Source of the DNA: Odiellus spinosus
Lineage: Eukaryota; Arthropoda; Arachnida; Opiliones; Phalangiidae
Assembly: GCA_963920705.1 (NCBI GenBank)
Contig: OY987239.1
Coordinates: 8,434,504-8,498,503, forward strand
Length of the DNA stretch: 64,000 bases
Direction: 5' to 3'
Shown: one piece after another, positions 46,745-61,356 of the stretch
Layout of the letters: each line of letters begins with the position of its first letter
How positions within the stretch are numbered: the first letter of the stretch is position 1
Notes under the pieces: model-generated
Told to the model about the DNA's origin: nothing
What the model saw: the letters and a program-made list of their open reading frames with translations, nothing else
Database searches by the model: none
Translations under genes and position numbers: made by a program

Positions 46745-47030
46745 CTAAAACCAAGAGTCCATTCAGGTTCCATAAGAATATGGGAGGGCCGCGATTCAAT
46801 AACCATCCTCCCAAACTTTGTAGCAAAAGTTCGTCTGCTTCGAATTGATTTTTCAAGTAATAAAAATGGAGCCGACCGAAAAAAGATCTAAGCGTACAAA
46901 TGTTGCGAAAATTGCGGACGAACTTTTGTTACAAAGTTTGGGAGGATGGTACCAGAGGCTAAAGCTATGCTCCCATATTCTTATGGAACCTGAATGGATT
47001 CTTGCTAAAACTAAGAGAAGTGTTTCTGTG
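46745..47030. repeat. Snap-back inverted duplication next to the CAPSL 3' end
   Basis: Two arms pair imperfectly over about 100 bases: TCCATTCAGGTTCCATAAGA and CCTCCCAAACTTTGTAGCAA on the left against their complements on the right (near 46920-47000). The spacer is about 60 bases. Arms encode similar short peptides (DELLLQSLGGW) on opposite strands, a sign of inverted duplication of one short stretch, perhaps a transposon relic. Confidence 0.65.
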
Positions 47031-47100
47031 TATAGTTCATCCACGGCTACGAGGGAACGTTTTTGTTCCAATATACCAAAGCTATAATTTATTAAAAATT

Positions 47101-50024
<2,924 letters not shown>

Positions 50025-50257
50025 CTTGACCCCAAAATGACCTTGACTTTGTACTTTCAATAGAAATTAGGCTTTTTTTCCAATTATTTTTATGAATCTG
50101 AAATAAAATTTTAACATCGTCAAAACTTTGAATTTAGTGATAGAGTACAGTGATTGCCTCCATATCGGATAAGTTTAGTGCCAAGTTAGGTACCCTATAC
50201 GTCCCATCCCATAAAATAATCCAAATATTTTTATGTTGGCTAAATTAATTCATGGTA

Positions 50258-50318
50258 GACGAATTTGAAATTGAAGAGGAACTTGCAGGTGCAAGGCGTC
50301 ATTGGGGTACACTATGTA
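50258..50318. mobile_element. GACGAATT element fragment (left end only)
   Basis: Matches the left 60 bases of the element at 30656-30988 (GACGAATTTGAAATTGAAGA). At 50319 it switches abruptly to the AT-rich MITE family, a chimeric junction near CGCGTTATGCGTTCGG. Confidence 0.65.
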
Positions 50319-50690
50319 CGCGTTATGCGTTCGGATAAAAAAATTCAAAATTTATTTTCGTGAAAAATAACGAATAAAAAGATGATTTAAAATCTTAGTT
50401 TCGTTGTTTTATTTATATTCTTTGAATTAAAAGTCAATTTGAAATATTTTTCTCATATTTTAGACTAATTCTGGAAACGTGAATTTTCTTATCCATCGTT
50501 ATACGTTTGAATACGAGTAATTTGTAGGTAGATAAAGCGCCAAACGCTTATCTTCGGGTAAACCTTATACATTTAATAATTATACGAATATAGAAATTTC
50601 ATTGTTTAAGTTACAAACAATTTATCCGAAAATAAAAGTATCTGAAAATATACGAATAACGGAAGATAATATCAGATTCCGAGCTCTAGA
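50319..50690. mobile_element. AT-rich MITE, copy 2, left-truncated
   Basis: Matches the right two thirds of the copy at 54566-55123, ending GATTCCGAGCTCTAG. Truncated at the junction with the preceding fragment. Confidence 0.75.
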
Positions 50691-50915
50691 AAATTACATG
50701 CTTAAAATAACGCGCTACTATCTCTTTATCGATCAATTACTTATCATTGTCTACTCAAGTGAGATTGTTTTCCAGTTACCACCTAATATATATTGGGTTC
50801 CCTATGCCATCTATGTAATTCTCACGCTCGATATCTATAAATATATATAAAACATGGGACTACTATATTTCTACTCCGATTTGTAATGCTTAATGGTCAC
50901 GCACGTAATTTATAC

Positions 50916-51251
50916 CAGAAGCCGATGAAACCCTCCTTTGAAGTCTACTACTCTAATGTTCGATATAGCGCTCCTCTCTGTATGGGTAAAATTCCCAATT
51001 TTACGAGATCGGAGGGGTCCTACTTCATACCCCCTGTCTACGAAAAATTGGAAATTCTCTCTCTCCACAAACGACGACGTTTTTTGACGAACTCCAAGGC
51101 TGCTAGACATATTCGCTGGACGAACTCCCGCTCCTAAAATATCTACCGTTAGGAGGCGTACGAATCGCGATTTTTGAGACTAATCCATACAGAGAGGGGT
51201 AGACAAGACCCGGGAGTAATAGACTTCAAAGGAGGGTTTCATCGGCTTCTG
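50916..51251. mobile_element. CAGAAGCC MITE, copy 4
   Basis: Complete copy in the orientation of copy 1, with the 7-bp direct repeat TTTATAC on both sides (50909-50915, 51252-51258). Confidence 0.9.
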
Positions 51252-51310
51252 TTTATACATATATCCCGCCATTTTTAAAAGTTCTGAAACCTATCATCCA
51301 ATTTTTCTAA

Positions 51311-51733
51311 AGGTAGAATGCAACCTAACAATTGACCTTTCATTCTCCCTTTAAATATTCCTAATCACGAGTGAAAAAATTTACGAACAAATATTAAACT
51401 AGAAATAAATTTAAAACTTACCCGGAAAATAGGCTTAGCGCAATTCATGAAGATCCTGATTTCCTCGCGCATGAGGTCGAGCGACCAATCGAACGCGATT
51501 GTAAGTCTCGTGGAGATCTCGCGTGAACGAGGAGCCTTTGCTCATTAGTCGCTAGACCTTACACGGAGGCAATTCAGGATCTCCATGAATCCCGCTAAGC
51601 CTATTTTCCGGGTAAGTTTTAAATTTATTTCTAGTTTAATATTTGTATTGTAAACTTTTTATCGATGGATTAGGCCTATTTAAACGATAAGGAATCGATA
51701 AAAAATCACTCGTAATTAGGTTGCATTCTCCCT
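51311..51733. mobile_element. AGGGAGAATGCAACC TTAA-type element, copy 1
   Basis: The right end GGTTGCATTCTCCCT is followed by TTAA. The left end AGGTAGAATGCAACC is preceded by CTAA, a one-base decay. Long arms (TTTAAAACTTACCCGGAAAA against TTTTCCGGGTAAGTTTTAAA) fold back over most of the element. Copy 2 is at 60918-61352. Confidence 0.85.
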
Positions 51734-51904
51734 TTAACGATCTTTCTGAAAATGATACTCTAATTCCATTTGGAGTTCATTCCTATGAATTATGTTTTAA
51801 ATTGTTCATACTATTAAAACACTATATTCAAAATTGCCCGGTTTTAAGTAACTTCGTAAATAAAATGTCAAAAACAAAAATATTGTATTTGCAGGTATTT
51901 TTTA

Positions 51905-52220
51905 AGAATTAGTCTAAAATATAAGAAAAATATTTCAAATTTACTTTTAATTCGAAGAATATAAATAAAACAATGAAACTAAGATTTTAAATCATCTTTT
52001 TAGTCGTTATTTTTCACGAAAATAAATTTTGAATGTTTTTTATCCGAACGTATAACGCGGATAATATTCTAAGATAAGGCCATTTTTGGGTAAAAACGGA
52101 TATGGATTATGTTTTTTTTTTACTTTATCTTCGAACAAGTTAACTCGAATGAAAAATAAGACTATTTTTAATCAAACAGATAATATACATCAGAATTTAG
52201 TAGATAATTTCAAGCTCTAG
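51905..52220. mobile_element. AT-rich MITE, copy 3, partial and inverted
   Basis: Reverse orientation; shares AAAATAAATTTTGAATG and CGTATAACGCGGATAATATT with the family. It ends at AAGCTCTAG with a damaged terminus. Confidence 0.7.
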
Positions 52221-52305
52221 GTATTTTAATTGGGAATTTCTCTTTGAAACACCGTCCTATTCTTTTAATGTTAGAACATTACAAGTGCTTTTGAAGGCTG
52301 AAAAG

Positions 52306-52725
52306 TAAAAAACGTAATCCATATCCGTTTTTATCCAAAAATGGCCTTATCTTAGAATATTATCCGCGTTATACGTTCGGATAAAAAAATTCAAAATTTA
52401 TTTTCGTGAAAAACAACGAATAAAAAGATGATTTAAAATCTTAGTTTCGTCGTTTTATTTATATTCTTCGAATTAAAAGTCAATTTGAAATATTTTTCTT
52501 ATATTTTGGACTAATTCTGGAAACGTGAATTTTCTAATCCATCGTTATACGTTTGAAAACTAGTAATTTGTTCGTAGATAAAGCGTCAAACGCTTATCTT
52601 CGGGTAAACCTTATACGTTTAACAATTATACGAATATAGAAATTTCATTGTTTTAGTTCCAAACAATTTATCCGAAAATATACGAATAACAGAAGATAAT
52701 GGATATCCAATTCCGAGCTCTAGAA
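52306..52725. mobile_element. AT-rich MITE, copy 4, left-truncated
   Basis: Begins within the family sequence at AACGTAATCCATATCCG and ends with the normal terminus AATTCCGAGCTCTAG. Copies 3 and 4 face each other about 85 bases apart. Confidence 0.75.
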
Positions 52726-53387
52726 AATACTAGTCATATTTTAATTATGGGTGGCAGGGTCACTTTAAATACCATTGCTACGAATTCGCAAATTCTCTAA
52801 ACAAAACATGCATTTCTTACCTTTGAAGATCTATCCTTGTTCTAAGTGGATTATTATGTATTCGAGGAAATTTTACATAACTAGACCTAAATTACGTGAT
52901 ATTCAACAGCGTGTGGAATCTAGAATTTTTGATGTCATGTGACATTCTTATATGACTTAATTTTTTCGCGCGTGATTAAATGTATAGCTAATATTTCGAG
53001 GAAGGAGCCGGCTTTCGTAATGATCGGTGTTTGTAGTTTGCGAAAAACCAAGAACCCGGGTATTTTTCGTCCAAATGTTTTGACTCCTGTTGCGTTGGCA
53101 ACGGTCTACATTTTTTTCCGGAAACACGCGAACTTTGTCGCGCCTCGTCGAACGATTTTACCCACACAACCACGTGTGCTACAACTAACCTAACTCGGGG
53201 GAAATTAGCTGTATCTCGATTTTACTCGAAAGGTCTTACGGAAATTATCGTTTTTCGATACACGCGAAATAAGACACAATTCTTTCAGAACTTTAAGAAA
53301 GATAATGAAAATCGATTATATCGTTTAAAAGGAGGGTGTCAAGGATTTGTCAATTGGTAACTGAACAAAAAGGGTCATTTGCCGTAC
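52726..53387. other. Intergenic with a CpG-rich patch
   Basis: 52960-53200 is richer in CG dinucleotides than its surroundings (CGCGCGTGATT, TCGCGCCTCGTCGAACG). No exon recognised; possibly an old element. Confidence 0.35.
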
Positions 53388-53732
53388 CGAATTAGAAATT
53401 GAAGAGGAACTTGTATGGGCAACGCGCCATTGGGGTACACTCTTTACGCGCCGATCTGTTAAGAGGTGTCGCTATCTTAGTTTCCATTCTGACCCTATTC
53501 TGATTGGCTAAGCTATGACGAGAGAGACAAACTATTCGGTAACCCATTCCCTCGCGCTTCGAGACTCGACGCGTTTCCCATAGCAACGGGTGTAATACGT
53601 AGATAGGTACGAGAGCGAGAGATAGAGTGAGGCGCAGGCGCGCCATCTATTGTGATAATTCATCATTATATTTGGACCACAATGTCCGTAGCCCCGGGAA
53701 GTTGGTTTATGAGTATGAAAATTTCGAATTCG
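53388..53732. mobile_element. GACGAATTC inverted-repeat element, copy 2
   Basis: Near-complete second copy of the element at 30656-30988. Left CCGAATTAGAAATTGAAGAG, right GAAAATTTCGAATTCG; the outermost bases are changed. Confidence 0.7.
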
Positions 53733-53842
53733 AACAGGTGTAAATTGTAACTACGGGTTTACTTTGAGTCGAATTTGTCTGCTTGAAAAAAAAGACGTAA
53801 AGCCCATTCTTATTGGCTCTGCGTGAGAAGTCTACATACAGT

Positions 53843-54182
53843 CAGAAGCCGATGAAACCCTCCTTTGAAGTCTATTACTCCCGGGTCTTCTCTACCCCTC
53901 TTTGTATGGGCTAGTTTCAAAAAGCGTGATTCGTACGCCTCCTAACGGTAGATATTTTCGGAGCGGGAGTTCGTCGAGCGAATATCTCTAGCAACCTTGG
54001 AGTTCGTCAAAAAAAAAACGTCGTCGTTTGTGGAGAGAGAGAATTTCCAATATTCCCTAGGCAGGGGGTATGAAGTAGGACCCCTCCGATCTCGTAAAAT
54101 TGGGAATTTTACCCATACAGAGAGGAGCGCTATATGGAACATTAGAGTAGTAGACTTCAAAGGAGGGTTTCATCGGCTTCTG
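53843..54182. mobile_element. CAGAAGCC MITE, copy 5
   Basis: Complete copy with the 7-bp direct repeat ATACAGT on both sides (53836-53842, 54183-54189). Confidence 0.9.
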
Positions 54183-54565
54183 ATACAGTTTAAAGCTAAG
54201 AATGGTCTTGTACACTTTTGTTTTTATGAGCTTTTGGTGTTATCCTACTTTTTCGAACTTTTCTGAGATCGTTCACATGTTATTTAGTTAGAATTGTGCT
54301 TTTGAAGATAAGGTCTTTTCGCTTTTGGATTGGCCGCGTCGTTTATTGATTTGCAGCTAAATTCTCGAGAATCGTGATAGAATTTCGATTTTCATTTTTC
54401 TTTTATTGGTCGTCTCGCTCTTTTTGTTTCAATTGCCAATATCATTTGTGTAAACATACCCTTTTGTAAATTTTATCGAAGATAAGTTTATTTAGATTTA
54501 AAATTCAAACGCAAAAAATTAAAGCAACTGGCGGCAAAGGCAAAAGGGAGTGATTTATATGTGGG

Positions 54566-55123
54566 TAGAGCTCGGAATTCGTATAATTTTTATTCATTGG
54601 ATAAAATCTACTAAATTCTGTTGTATATTATCCGTTTGATTAAAAATAGTCTTATTTTTCATTCGAGTTAATTTATTCGAAGATAAAAGTAAAGAAACAT
54701 AATCCATATCCGTTTTTATCCAAAAATGGCCTTATCTTAGAATATTATCCGCGTTATACGTTCGGATAAAAAAAATTCAAAATATATTTTCGTGACAAAT
54801 AATGAATAAAAAGATGATTTAAAATCTTAGTTTCGTTGTTTTATTTATATTCTTCGAATTAAAAGTCAATTTGAAATATTTTTCTTACATTTTAGACTAA
54901 TTCTGGAAACGCGAATTTTCTTATCCATCGTTATACGTTTGAATACGAGTAATTTGTTCGTAGATAAAGCGTCAAACGCTTATCTTCGGGTAAACCTTAT
55001 ACGTTTAACAATTATACGAATATCCAATTTAAATTTTTTAGTTACAAAACAATTTATCCGAAAATTAAATATCTGAAAATATACGAATAACAGAAGATAA
55101 TGGATATCCGATTCCGATCTCTA
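54566..55123. mobile_element. AT-rich MITE, complete reference copy
   Basis: TAGAGCTCGGAATTCG at the left and ATTCCGATCTCTA at the right form short terminal inverted repeats; both ends are present. About 558 bases, strongly AT-rich, without coding capacity. Use this copy to align the four partial ones. Confidence 0.75.
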
Positions 55124-56184
55124 TCTAAAAGTTTGCACGGGCTCTTCGATTGTGATTATAAATCACATTTGCCATTTCCCCGTTTAAATTAGTTGATGAG
55201 TTACACGGAATGGGCGTGTTTCGTTGTTTCGTTTTAATTACTCTTTATCAGACTGTATATTTAAAACAGTGACCTCGAATGAACCTCGCCTACACATCAA
55301 GAAGAGTGAAATACTACACCTTTGGTCACGGACGAAAACCGTTGAGGAAGCTTCAAATTAATCTACAGCCACCCCATTAAATACAGAGATACAATCGATA
55401 GAGTGAGGCGCAGGCGCGCCATCTATTGCGATAATTCATTAAATTTGTACCACAAAGGCCTCAGCCCCTGGAAGTTGGTTTATGAGTATGAAAATTACGA
55501 ATTTGTCTAATATGTTCCTCCTTGTGACATCAAGGTAACTTCTCCCCCCATGAAACTGTTTCTTTTTTATGTTAAAAGATTGATTAGAAATAGCTAATTT
55601 CCTGTATAATATTGATAAAAAATTTCGATTTTCCTATTCACCATCCCTTCAAGACGTAATGATATGTGTTGGAAAAAGTCAGATGAAAAATTAAACTTTC
55701 TTTGAAAACCGTCTCTGGATTCAGAATGTAGGGGGCGTGGTGAAGAACATGCTTCTTTATGTTATGGAAATTCAAAGAAAACTATTATGTGGGTTCAACG
55801 ACCAGATGTATTAATATAAATTCGATCGAATTACGTAGGCATTGGTGAAAACCAGTCTTCAAAATAAACTTAATTTTTAAAGTAGTCCCGGGGACCAATG
55901 GCTCCTTTTGTCTCAAATAATTAAACTAGGATCAGTGACTTTATTTTTCATTATACTGGTCCCACTTTCAGTAGAGAGAATTAAGGGAGTGTAATGCTGG
56001 TTGTATTGAACCCAACATATAGAGGAAGACTAGGCTCACTAGAGGACACAGGAGAGAGAGGGGAACGGAGGTCTAGCACAAGCTCAAGGTCAGGGCTAGG
56101 GGAGGTGAGTCGGGGAGTAAGCGCCAGTTAAAGTAGACTACTACTAGGAGTGTATATAGTTCATAACGGGGTTGGATCGTTACT
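55124..56184. other. Intergenic, with one repeat fragment
   Basis: 55396-55508 matches the right end of the GACGAATTC element (GCAGGCGCGCCATCTATTGC). Otherwise no exon or structure is recognised. Confidence 0.4.
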
Positions 56185-57180
56185 TCCAATGTTCATATCT
56201 TCCAACGTCCAAAATCGTTGGAAGAAACGGACGGCCCGGCGTGCTCATTACTTCCAAGGGCTCCTCTCATTGGTTGATGAAAGGTTTTAGTAGGAAAACT
56301 CCATAGTTGGAACAGGGTATTAGCGTGGAAAAGTGTCATAGCGTGGAAAAGTGTCATAGCGTGGAAAAGTGTCATAGCGTGGAAAAGTGTCATAGCGTGG
56401 AAAAGTGTCATAGCGTGGAAAAGTGTCATAGCGTGGAAAAGTGTCATAGCGTGGAAAAGTGTCATAGCGTGGAAAAGTGTCATAGCGTGGAAAAGTGTCA
56501 TAGCGTGGAAAAATAGTGTCATAGCGTGGAAAAATAGTGTCATAGCGTGGAAAAATAGTGTCATAGCGTGGAAAAATAGTGTCATAGCGTGGAAAAGTGT
56601 CATAGCGTGGAAAAGTGTCATAGCGTGGAAAAGTGTCATAGCGTGGAAAAGTGTCATAGCGTGGAAAAGTGTCATAGCGTGGAAAAGTGTCATAGCGTGG
56701 AAAAGTGTCATAGCGTGGAAAAGTGTCATAGCGTGGAAAAGTGTCATAGCGTGGAAAAGTGTCATAGCGTGGAAAAGTGTCATAGCGTGGAAAAGTGTCA
56801 TAGCGTGGAAAAGTGTCATAGCGTGGAAAAGTGTCATAGCGTGGAAAAGTGTCAGAGCGTGGAAAAGTGTCAGAGCGTGGAAAAGTGTCAGAGCGTGGAA
56901 AGTATGGCACCCTCGCCCCCGTCGCCATAGCAACAGAGACGCTTTCTCTCAGTTTGAAAAGGTGGTCTGGAGGACCAACAGATTTTTAGCAGACGACAAA
57001 ATAGCATTGAAATAGGTTAGTGGTTATCCTTACACTCACATTAATTTGTATTTTCAGAGTTGTCTAAGTCAAATAAAGGTCCCGAAAAACGTTATAGCGA
57101 AAAAATTATCAATGGCTTAGATCCTAAGGATAGAGTGTAGAACTAACCCTATAACCAGAAGTATCTTATCAAGTTATTTT
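56185..57180. mobile_element. Repeat-family copy with 18-bp minisatellite, first locus
   Basis: The flanks match, inverted, the copy at 62398-63362. Outside the array are ATCGTTACTTCCAATG on one side and CAACAGAGACGCTTTCTCTC then ATAACCAGAAGTATCTTATC on the other. It is a mobile or segmentally duplicated unit. No coding frame outside the array. Confidence 0.7.
56319..56903. repeat. 18-bp minisatellite, about 32 units
   Basis: Unit GGAAAAGTGTCATAGCGT repeated about 32 times, nearly perfect. Four consecutive units (about 56508-56600) have a 3-base insertion (GGAAAAATAGTGTCATAG), and the last three units have CAGAGCGT instead of CATAGCGT. Because the unit is six codons, frames stay open on both strands (EKCHSV, FHAMTL, TFPRYD); these are not proteins. 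Confidence 0.95.
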
Positions 57181-58559
57181 GGTATTTTAAAATAAAATTA
57201 AATCAAACAAAATATTAATACTACACTAAAATTCAAGTTAACGAAAAATTTATAGAATTAAGGAATAACACCAGCCACTATTATTTTTAGCTTTTTCCAA
57301 CATTTTAAGCCGATTTTATTAATATAAGTTGTCAATTAAGCTTAATTACGGGCTAATTAAGTCTAATTGGATAGATTATTTATTTTAATCTTGTATTTGT
57401 GGCAAAAAACGATATTATGGACGTTTTCTATCCTAGAATAAGTCTTAATTCTATTGGAATTAAACAAAATTGTCAAAAAATTAAACTTAATTAAGGGTTT
57501 TATCGTATTTTGCAACTAAATATGGGCCATTTCGACACAAAATTATGTCACGAGTGTTTCTAGGCCCTCCCTGAACCTCAACTAAACTAAATCACGATTA
57601 AAATTAATCGTGATTAAAGTTAAATATCATCCTAAATTCTCGAAAAGATTTTTATCGGATTGCCCAGACCTTCAAACCCAGGAATACCTATTTTTCTTTC
57701 TAATTTAGCTTAATTTCGAGCCGTAATAAATTTAAAACCAAAATTGAAAAGCCTTAATTTGGCAGGTCGTACAAAAAGATACAAATGTTATCTCGGTTCT
57801 AAAATTTTTATTTGATCGAAGTTTTGTACGTTGATGAAATTAATATTTTCGGTTCTAATTAAGTGGCACGAAAACGAGTGATAAACGTTCTGATAGATTA
57901 AAAGACGACAAATTCACCCGTATTAGTCTCATTATAGCGCCACCAACCGCTAATTAGTTATACAATTAATTAGTTAAGCATAACCCCTTTTTTCAATATT
58001 GAAAAACGTCGAATGGTTTTCGAAATTATCCCTAAGCTTCTAATTAAGATATATATCAGTAAAAAATACTTTCCCTTGTCAACTAAAATGTGGGGAATTC
58101 AACTATGTCACTTTTAATATCCTCCGATAAGTCGTTAATTAGTTAAACGTTAATTATCAACTCCATAATGTCATTTTTCCCTTTTGAAAATGTTTTAAAT
58201 GATTTCCTGGTTCGACATTAATCGTCATTAAATCGGGATATAGTTATTCGGATCAGTTAAGGCTCTGGGAATCGAATGATGTTAGTCTCATTATCGTAGG
58301 ATATACGGTTAATTAGTTATTGAACAAAGTTCAGGGATTTAAGAAAATGTTTTCAAATAAAAAATGTTTAGGGCTTCATTTCGAGCTTAAAACCATTGCT
58401 AAATGTATTGATCACTTGTGCCCTAGTAGATTGAAACGTGAGGAAACCAAAAATGTGGGCCTTTACAACGAAATCTAAGTGATTAATTCGGTAATTTAGT
58501 TTAATTCCCCGAGAGTGTTTTTCTTTGTTTTTATGTTCGCGAATGGCTCTGTAATAGTA
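57181..58559. other. Intergenic, AT-rich
   Basis: No exon seen. There is a short palindrome (AATCACGATTAAAATTAATCGTGATT, in two parts) near 57590-57615. The region is otherwise featureless. Confidence 0.4.
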
Positions 58560-60913
58560 AGAAGCCTAGAGTGTGGTAGCTATCTCTCTCCGCTGGCGTC
58601 GCGTCAGTTACTGTTCGATCAAATTGAGTGAATAAAGATATGTTATGGGGGAGTGTACGTCAGAGGCAGCCCATTACCTCCCTTTCTCTCCAACACGCTT
58701 CGTTGCGTCTTTTCAGGCGAGCGAAAGAGAAGAGAGAATATTTTCCGAGGTCGTTTGTGCAAAAAACAAACTTCGTTTGCAGCGGGAAACATTGGAGAAA
58801 GAAGATCGAATTAGGTTCGAGCGCGTTGCAATCTACGCCTGATCTTTGACTCCCAAAGGAGATTTCCATTTTCTAAAATAGACGATAACATAAATTCTGA
58901 CTACGTCTCAACCTTGAAAAAATGGACCATATTCCGTATAAACGGGTTCTATTTAACGGCTCTTTTTGTTAATTTCAAGGTTGGAAAAAGTATAGAAAAT
59001 CCATTCCTACACTTTGGACCAGCCTTGAAAAAAGGGACCATCGTCAATACAAACGGGTGCTTTTTAACGGCTCTTTTATTCGTTTCCAAGATTATTTTAT
59101 AATAAGGCCTATTGAGAGGTGTTCGCCCTAAAACGTATATTACTATGCTTAACTTGGTAGTTTGAATTTAAAATGTCTTTTAATGTAATTAATAGAGATC
59201 GGGGTTTGGACAAAATAATCCACAACTATCAGTTAATCATAAAAAAATAATCGGAAAATTATTCGCGATTACATTGGATTTATCATAGACGTTTTTCGAA
59301 AAATTTTAAGTTATGAATAAAGATAAAATAATCAGAAATTTTCTTGTCCAAACGAAATTATTCATTTACGGATGACCCCTTCTTGTACATTAATAAACGT
59401 ATACTCAATGCTAAAATAAGCTTAATTTTATTTAAGCTTATTTTATCATTGAGCGCGAGAATTGATTTTGATTGAAAGAGAACATTTTATAAAGCTGCTG
59501 CGCTTTTAAAAAACCAATGATAAAATATTTTAGCATTGAGTATACGTTTATTAATGTACAAGAAGGGGTCATCCTTAAATGAATAATTTCGTAACTCTTT
59601 AACGGCGCCCCGTACGACAAAACGTCATAGAACATTTTCGTCTTAAAATGACCCATAGAACCCGCTAGAGCTCGGTCCTACCACCATTTTCGAAACACCC
59701 TGTATAGGACACAAAATTTGGTTTTATATGATAATATAAGACTAAAAATATAGGATTTTACTAAGCAATTTTCAACCAAAAAAACGAACTTTGAGTTACT
59801 TCTCACTAAAAAAACATGTAGTTTAATTTGTTATTATTGGTTTTTTGGGCAGTAAATTGTGCCGTTAAATAAAAAAGTATTATGAAAAATAGAACCCAAA
59901 TTATAGGATTTTATAGGACATTTTATGGAAATACAGGACAGGTTTAAAATTATAGGATTTTATAGGAATTATAGGACCACTGGGCTCCCTGGAATATGTA
60001 AATTTCGAATTCAATTAGTAGTTACCTATCTATAATTCATTTTAAAGTTATAATTTCCTGTTAAAATTAGTTAAATTTATATTTCAATTCTGTCAGTTGA
60101 AATTTAAAATCTGTAATAATGTTAGGTTTGAAACGATAACATCTTGGTATATAAGATATCATGGTTTTTCGTTTACATCAGTTTTGATAATCACCAGAAT
60201 CAATAAACCATTTCACTTTTTCTTTCCAGCATCGAATCCCAATTGAATATCATTATGTAAAACCCCGGATTAATTTGACATATCGTAAAATACAAAATGT
60301 ATATAAATAAAAAAATTTATTCTCCTTTTTCATGTCATTTAATTTTGGCTGAAGCAGGCAAATTAGCGACTAGCAGAAATAGGTTTTTAAATAGGGAAAA
60401 TGACTTGAATTATAAGAGAAGCTACCCTGATTGGTTCAGCCATCTGCAGGTTCCAATTTGTGGGTACAACTTACAAAGCTTTTTATTGGGCTTCTATATG
60501 GAAGTAACACATGAATTGAAAGATGGCCTGCTTATCTTGACGTAGAATGTAGTCCTTTTTTTCAGATTTTCGTATTGTTTCCTGGAGAAGGAAAATGCCG
60601 AAAGTCGTTATATAAGTAATATAACGGCTGCTTAGGGCGGCACCGCAGTGCAGTTGATTTATTCACCCTTCCTTCTGCTTTAAAGTAAAAAATTATTAAT
60701 TTTATCTAAATTTCTAATAATAAATTTCTATAGTATCATTTCTAATATCTTTAGGTACATTTTTGCTGAATCCACCGTTACACAAGCACTAAGACCGTTG
60801 AAACTAAATGGACCCCCCCCCCCCCCCCCCACTAAGGATGGTCGTATTTTATTATAAACTTTCTAGTAATAAGTGTAATACACCCGTCTTCAATTAGCCT
60901 CGGATGAATCTCA
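58560..60913. other. Intergenic with small repeats and an uncertain promoter-like patch
   Basis: 58570-58860 is less AT-rich and carries a 65-codon frame from ATG 58645 of unknown meaning. 58910-59100 contains a direct duplication (TTAACGGCTCTTTT twice). 59352-59592 is a long hairpin. 60813-60830 is a poly-C run of 18. No recognised gene. Confidence 0.4.
59352..59592. repeat. Long hairpin with about 65-bp arms
   Basis: Left arm ATGACCCCTTCTTGTACATT and onward pairs almost perfectly with the right arm (AATGTACAAGAAGGGGTCAT), with an interior of about 100 bases. It extends out to CGAAATTATTCATTTA against TAAATGAATAATTTCG. Probably an element with no clear target duplication. Confidence 0.75.
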
Positions 60914-60917
60914 TTAA

Positions 60918-61352
60918 AGGGAGAATGCAACCTAATTACAAGTGATTTTTTTTATCGATTCCTTATCGTTTAAATAGGCATAATCCACCGATAAAAAGTT
61001 TACAATACAAATATTAAACTAGAAATAAATTTAAAACTTACCCTGAAAATAGGCTTAGCGGGATTCGTGGAGATCCAGAATCGCGTCCGTGTAAGGTCTA
61101 GCGACCAATGAGCAAAGGCCCGTCGTTCACGCGAGATCTCCACGAGAATTACGTCGCGTGCGATTGGTCGCTAGACCTTACACACGAGGAAATCAGGAGC
61201 TCCATGAATCCCACTAAGCCTATTTTCAGGGTAAGTTTTAAATTTATTTCCAGTTTAATATTTGTTTGTAAATAGTTTCAGTGTTGGATTAGGCCTATTT
61301 AAACAATAAGGAATCGATAAAAAATGACTTGTTCTTAGGTTGCATTCTCCCT
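60918..61352. mobile_element. AGGGAGAATGCAACC TTAA-type element, copy 2
   Basis: The ends AGGGAGAATGCAACCTAA and TTAGGTTGCATTCTCCCT are inverted, with TTAA on both sides (60914-60917, 61353-61356). Long arms (TTTAAAACTTACCCTGAAAA against TTTTCAGGGTAAGTTTTAAA) fold back. It is the best-preserved copy. Confidence 0.9.
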
Positions 61353-61356
61353 TTAA

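Noticed and set aside
50025-50060. Upstream extension of the CAPSL frame beyond ATG 50024
   Set aside because: The extra codons begin with TTG, not ATG, and do not match the family.
56319-56903. CRISPR-like look of regular short repeats
   Set aside because: There are no unique spacers; the units are directly contiguous and the genome is eukaryotic.
56193-56933. Long open frames on both strands across the 18-bp minisatellite
   Set aside because: The unit is a multiple of three bases without a stop, so frames stay open automatically; the proteins would be pure six-residue repeats.
58628-58849. 65- and 73-codon overlapping frames in a less AT-rich patch
   Set aside because: No homology, two competing frames and no splice context; mentioned only as a possible promoter-like patch.
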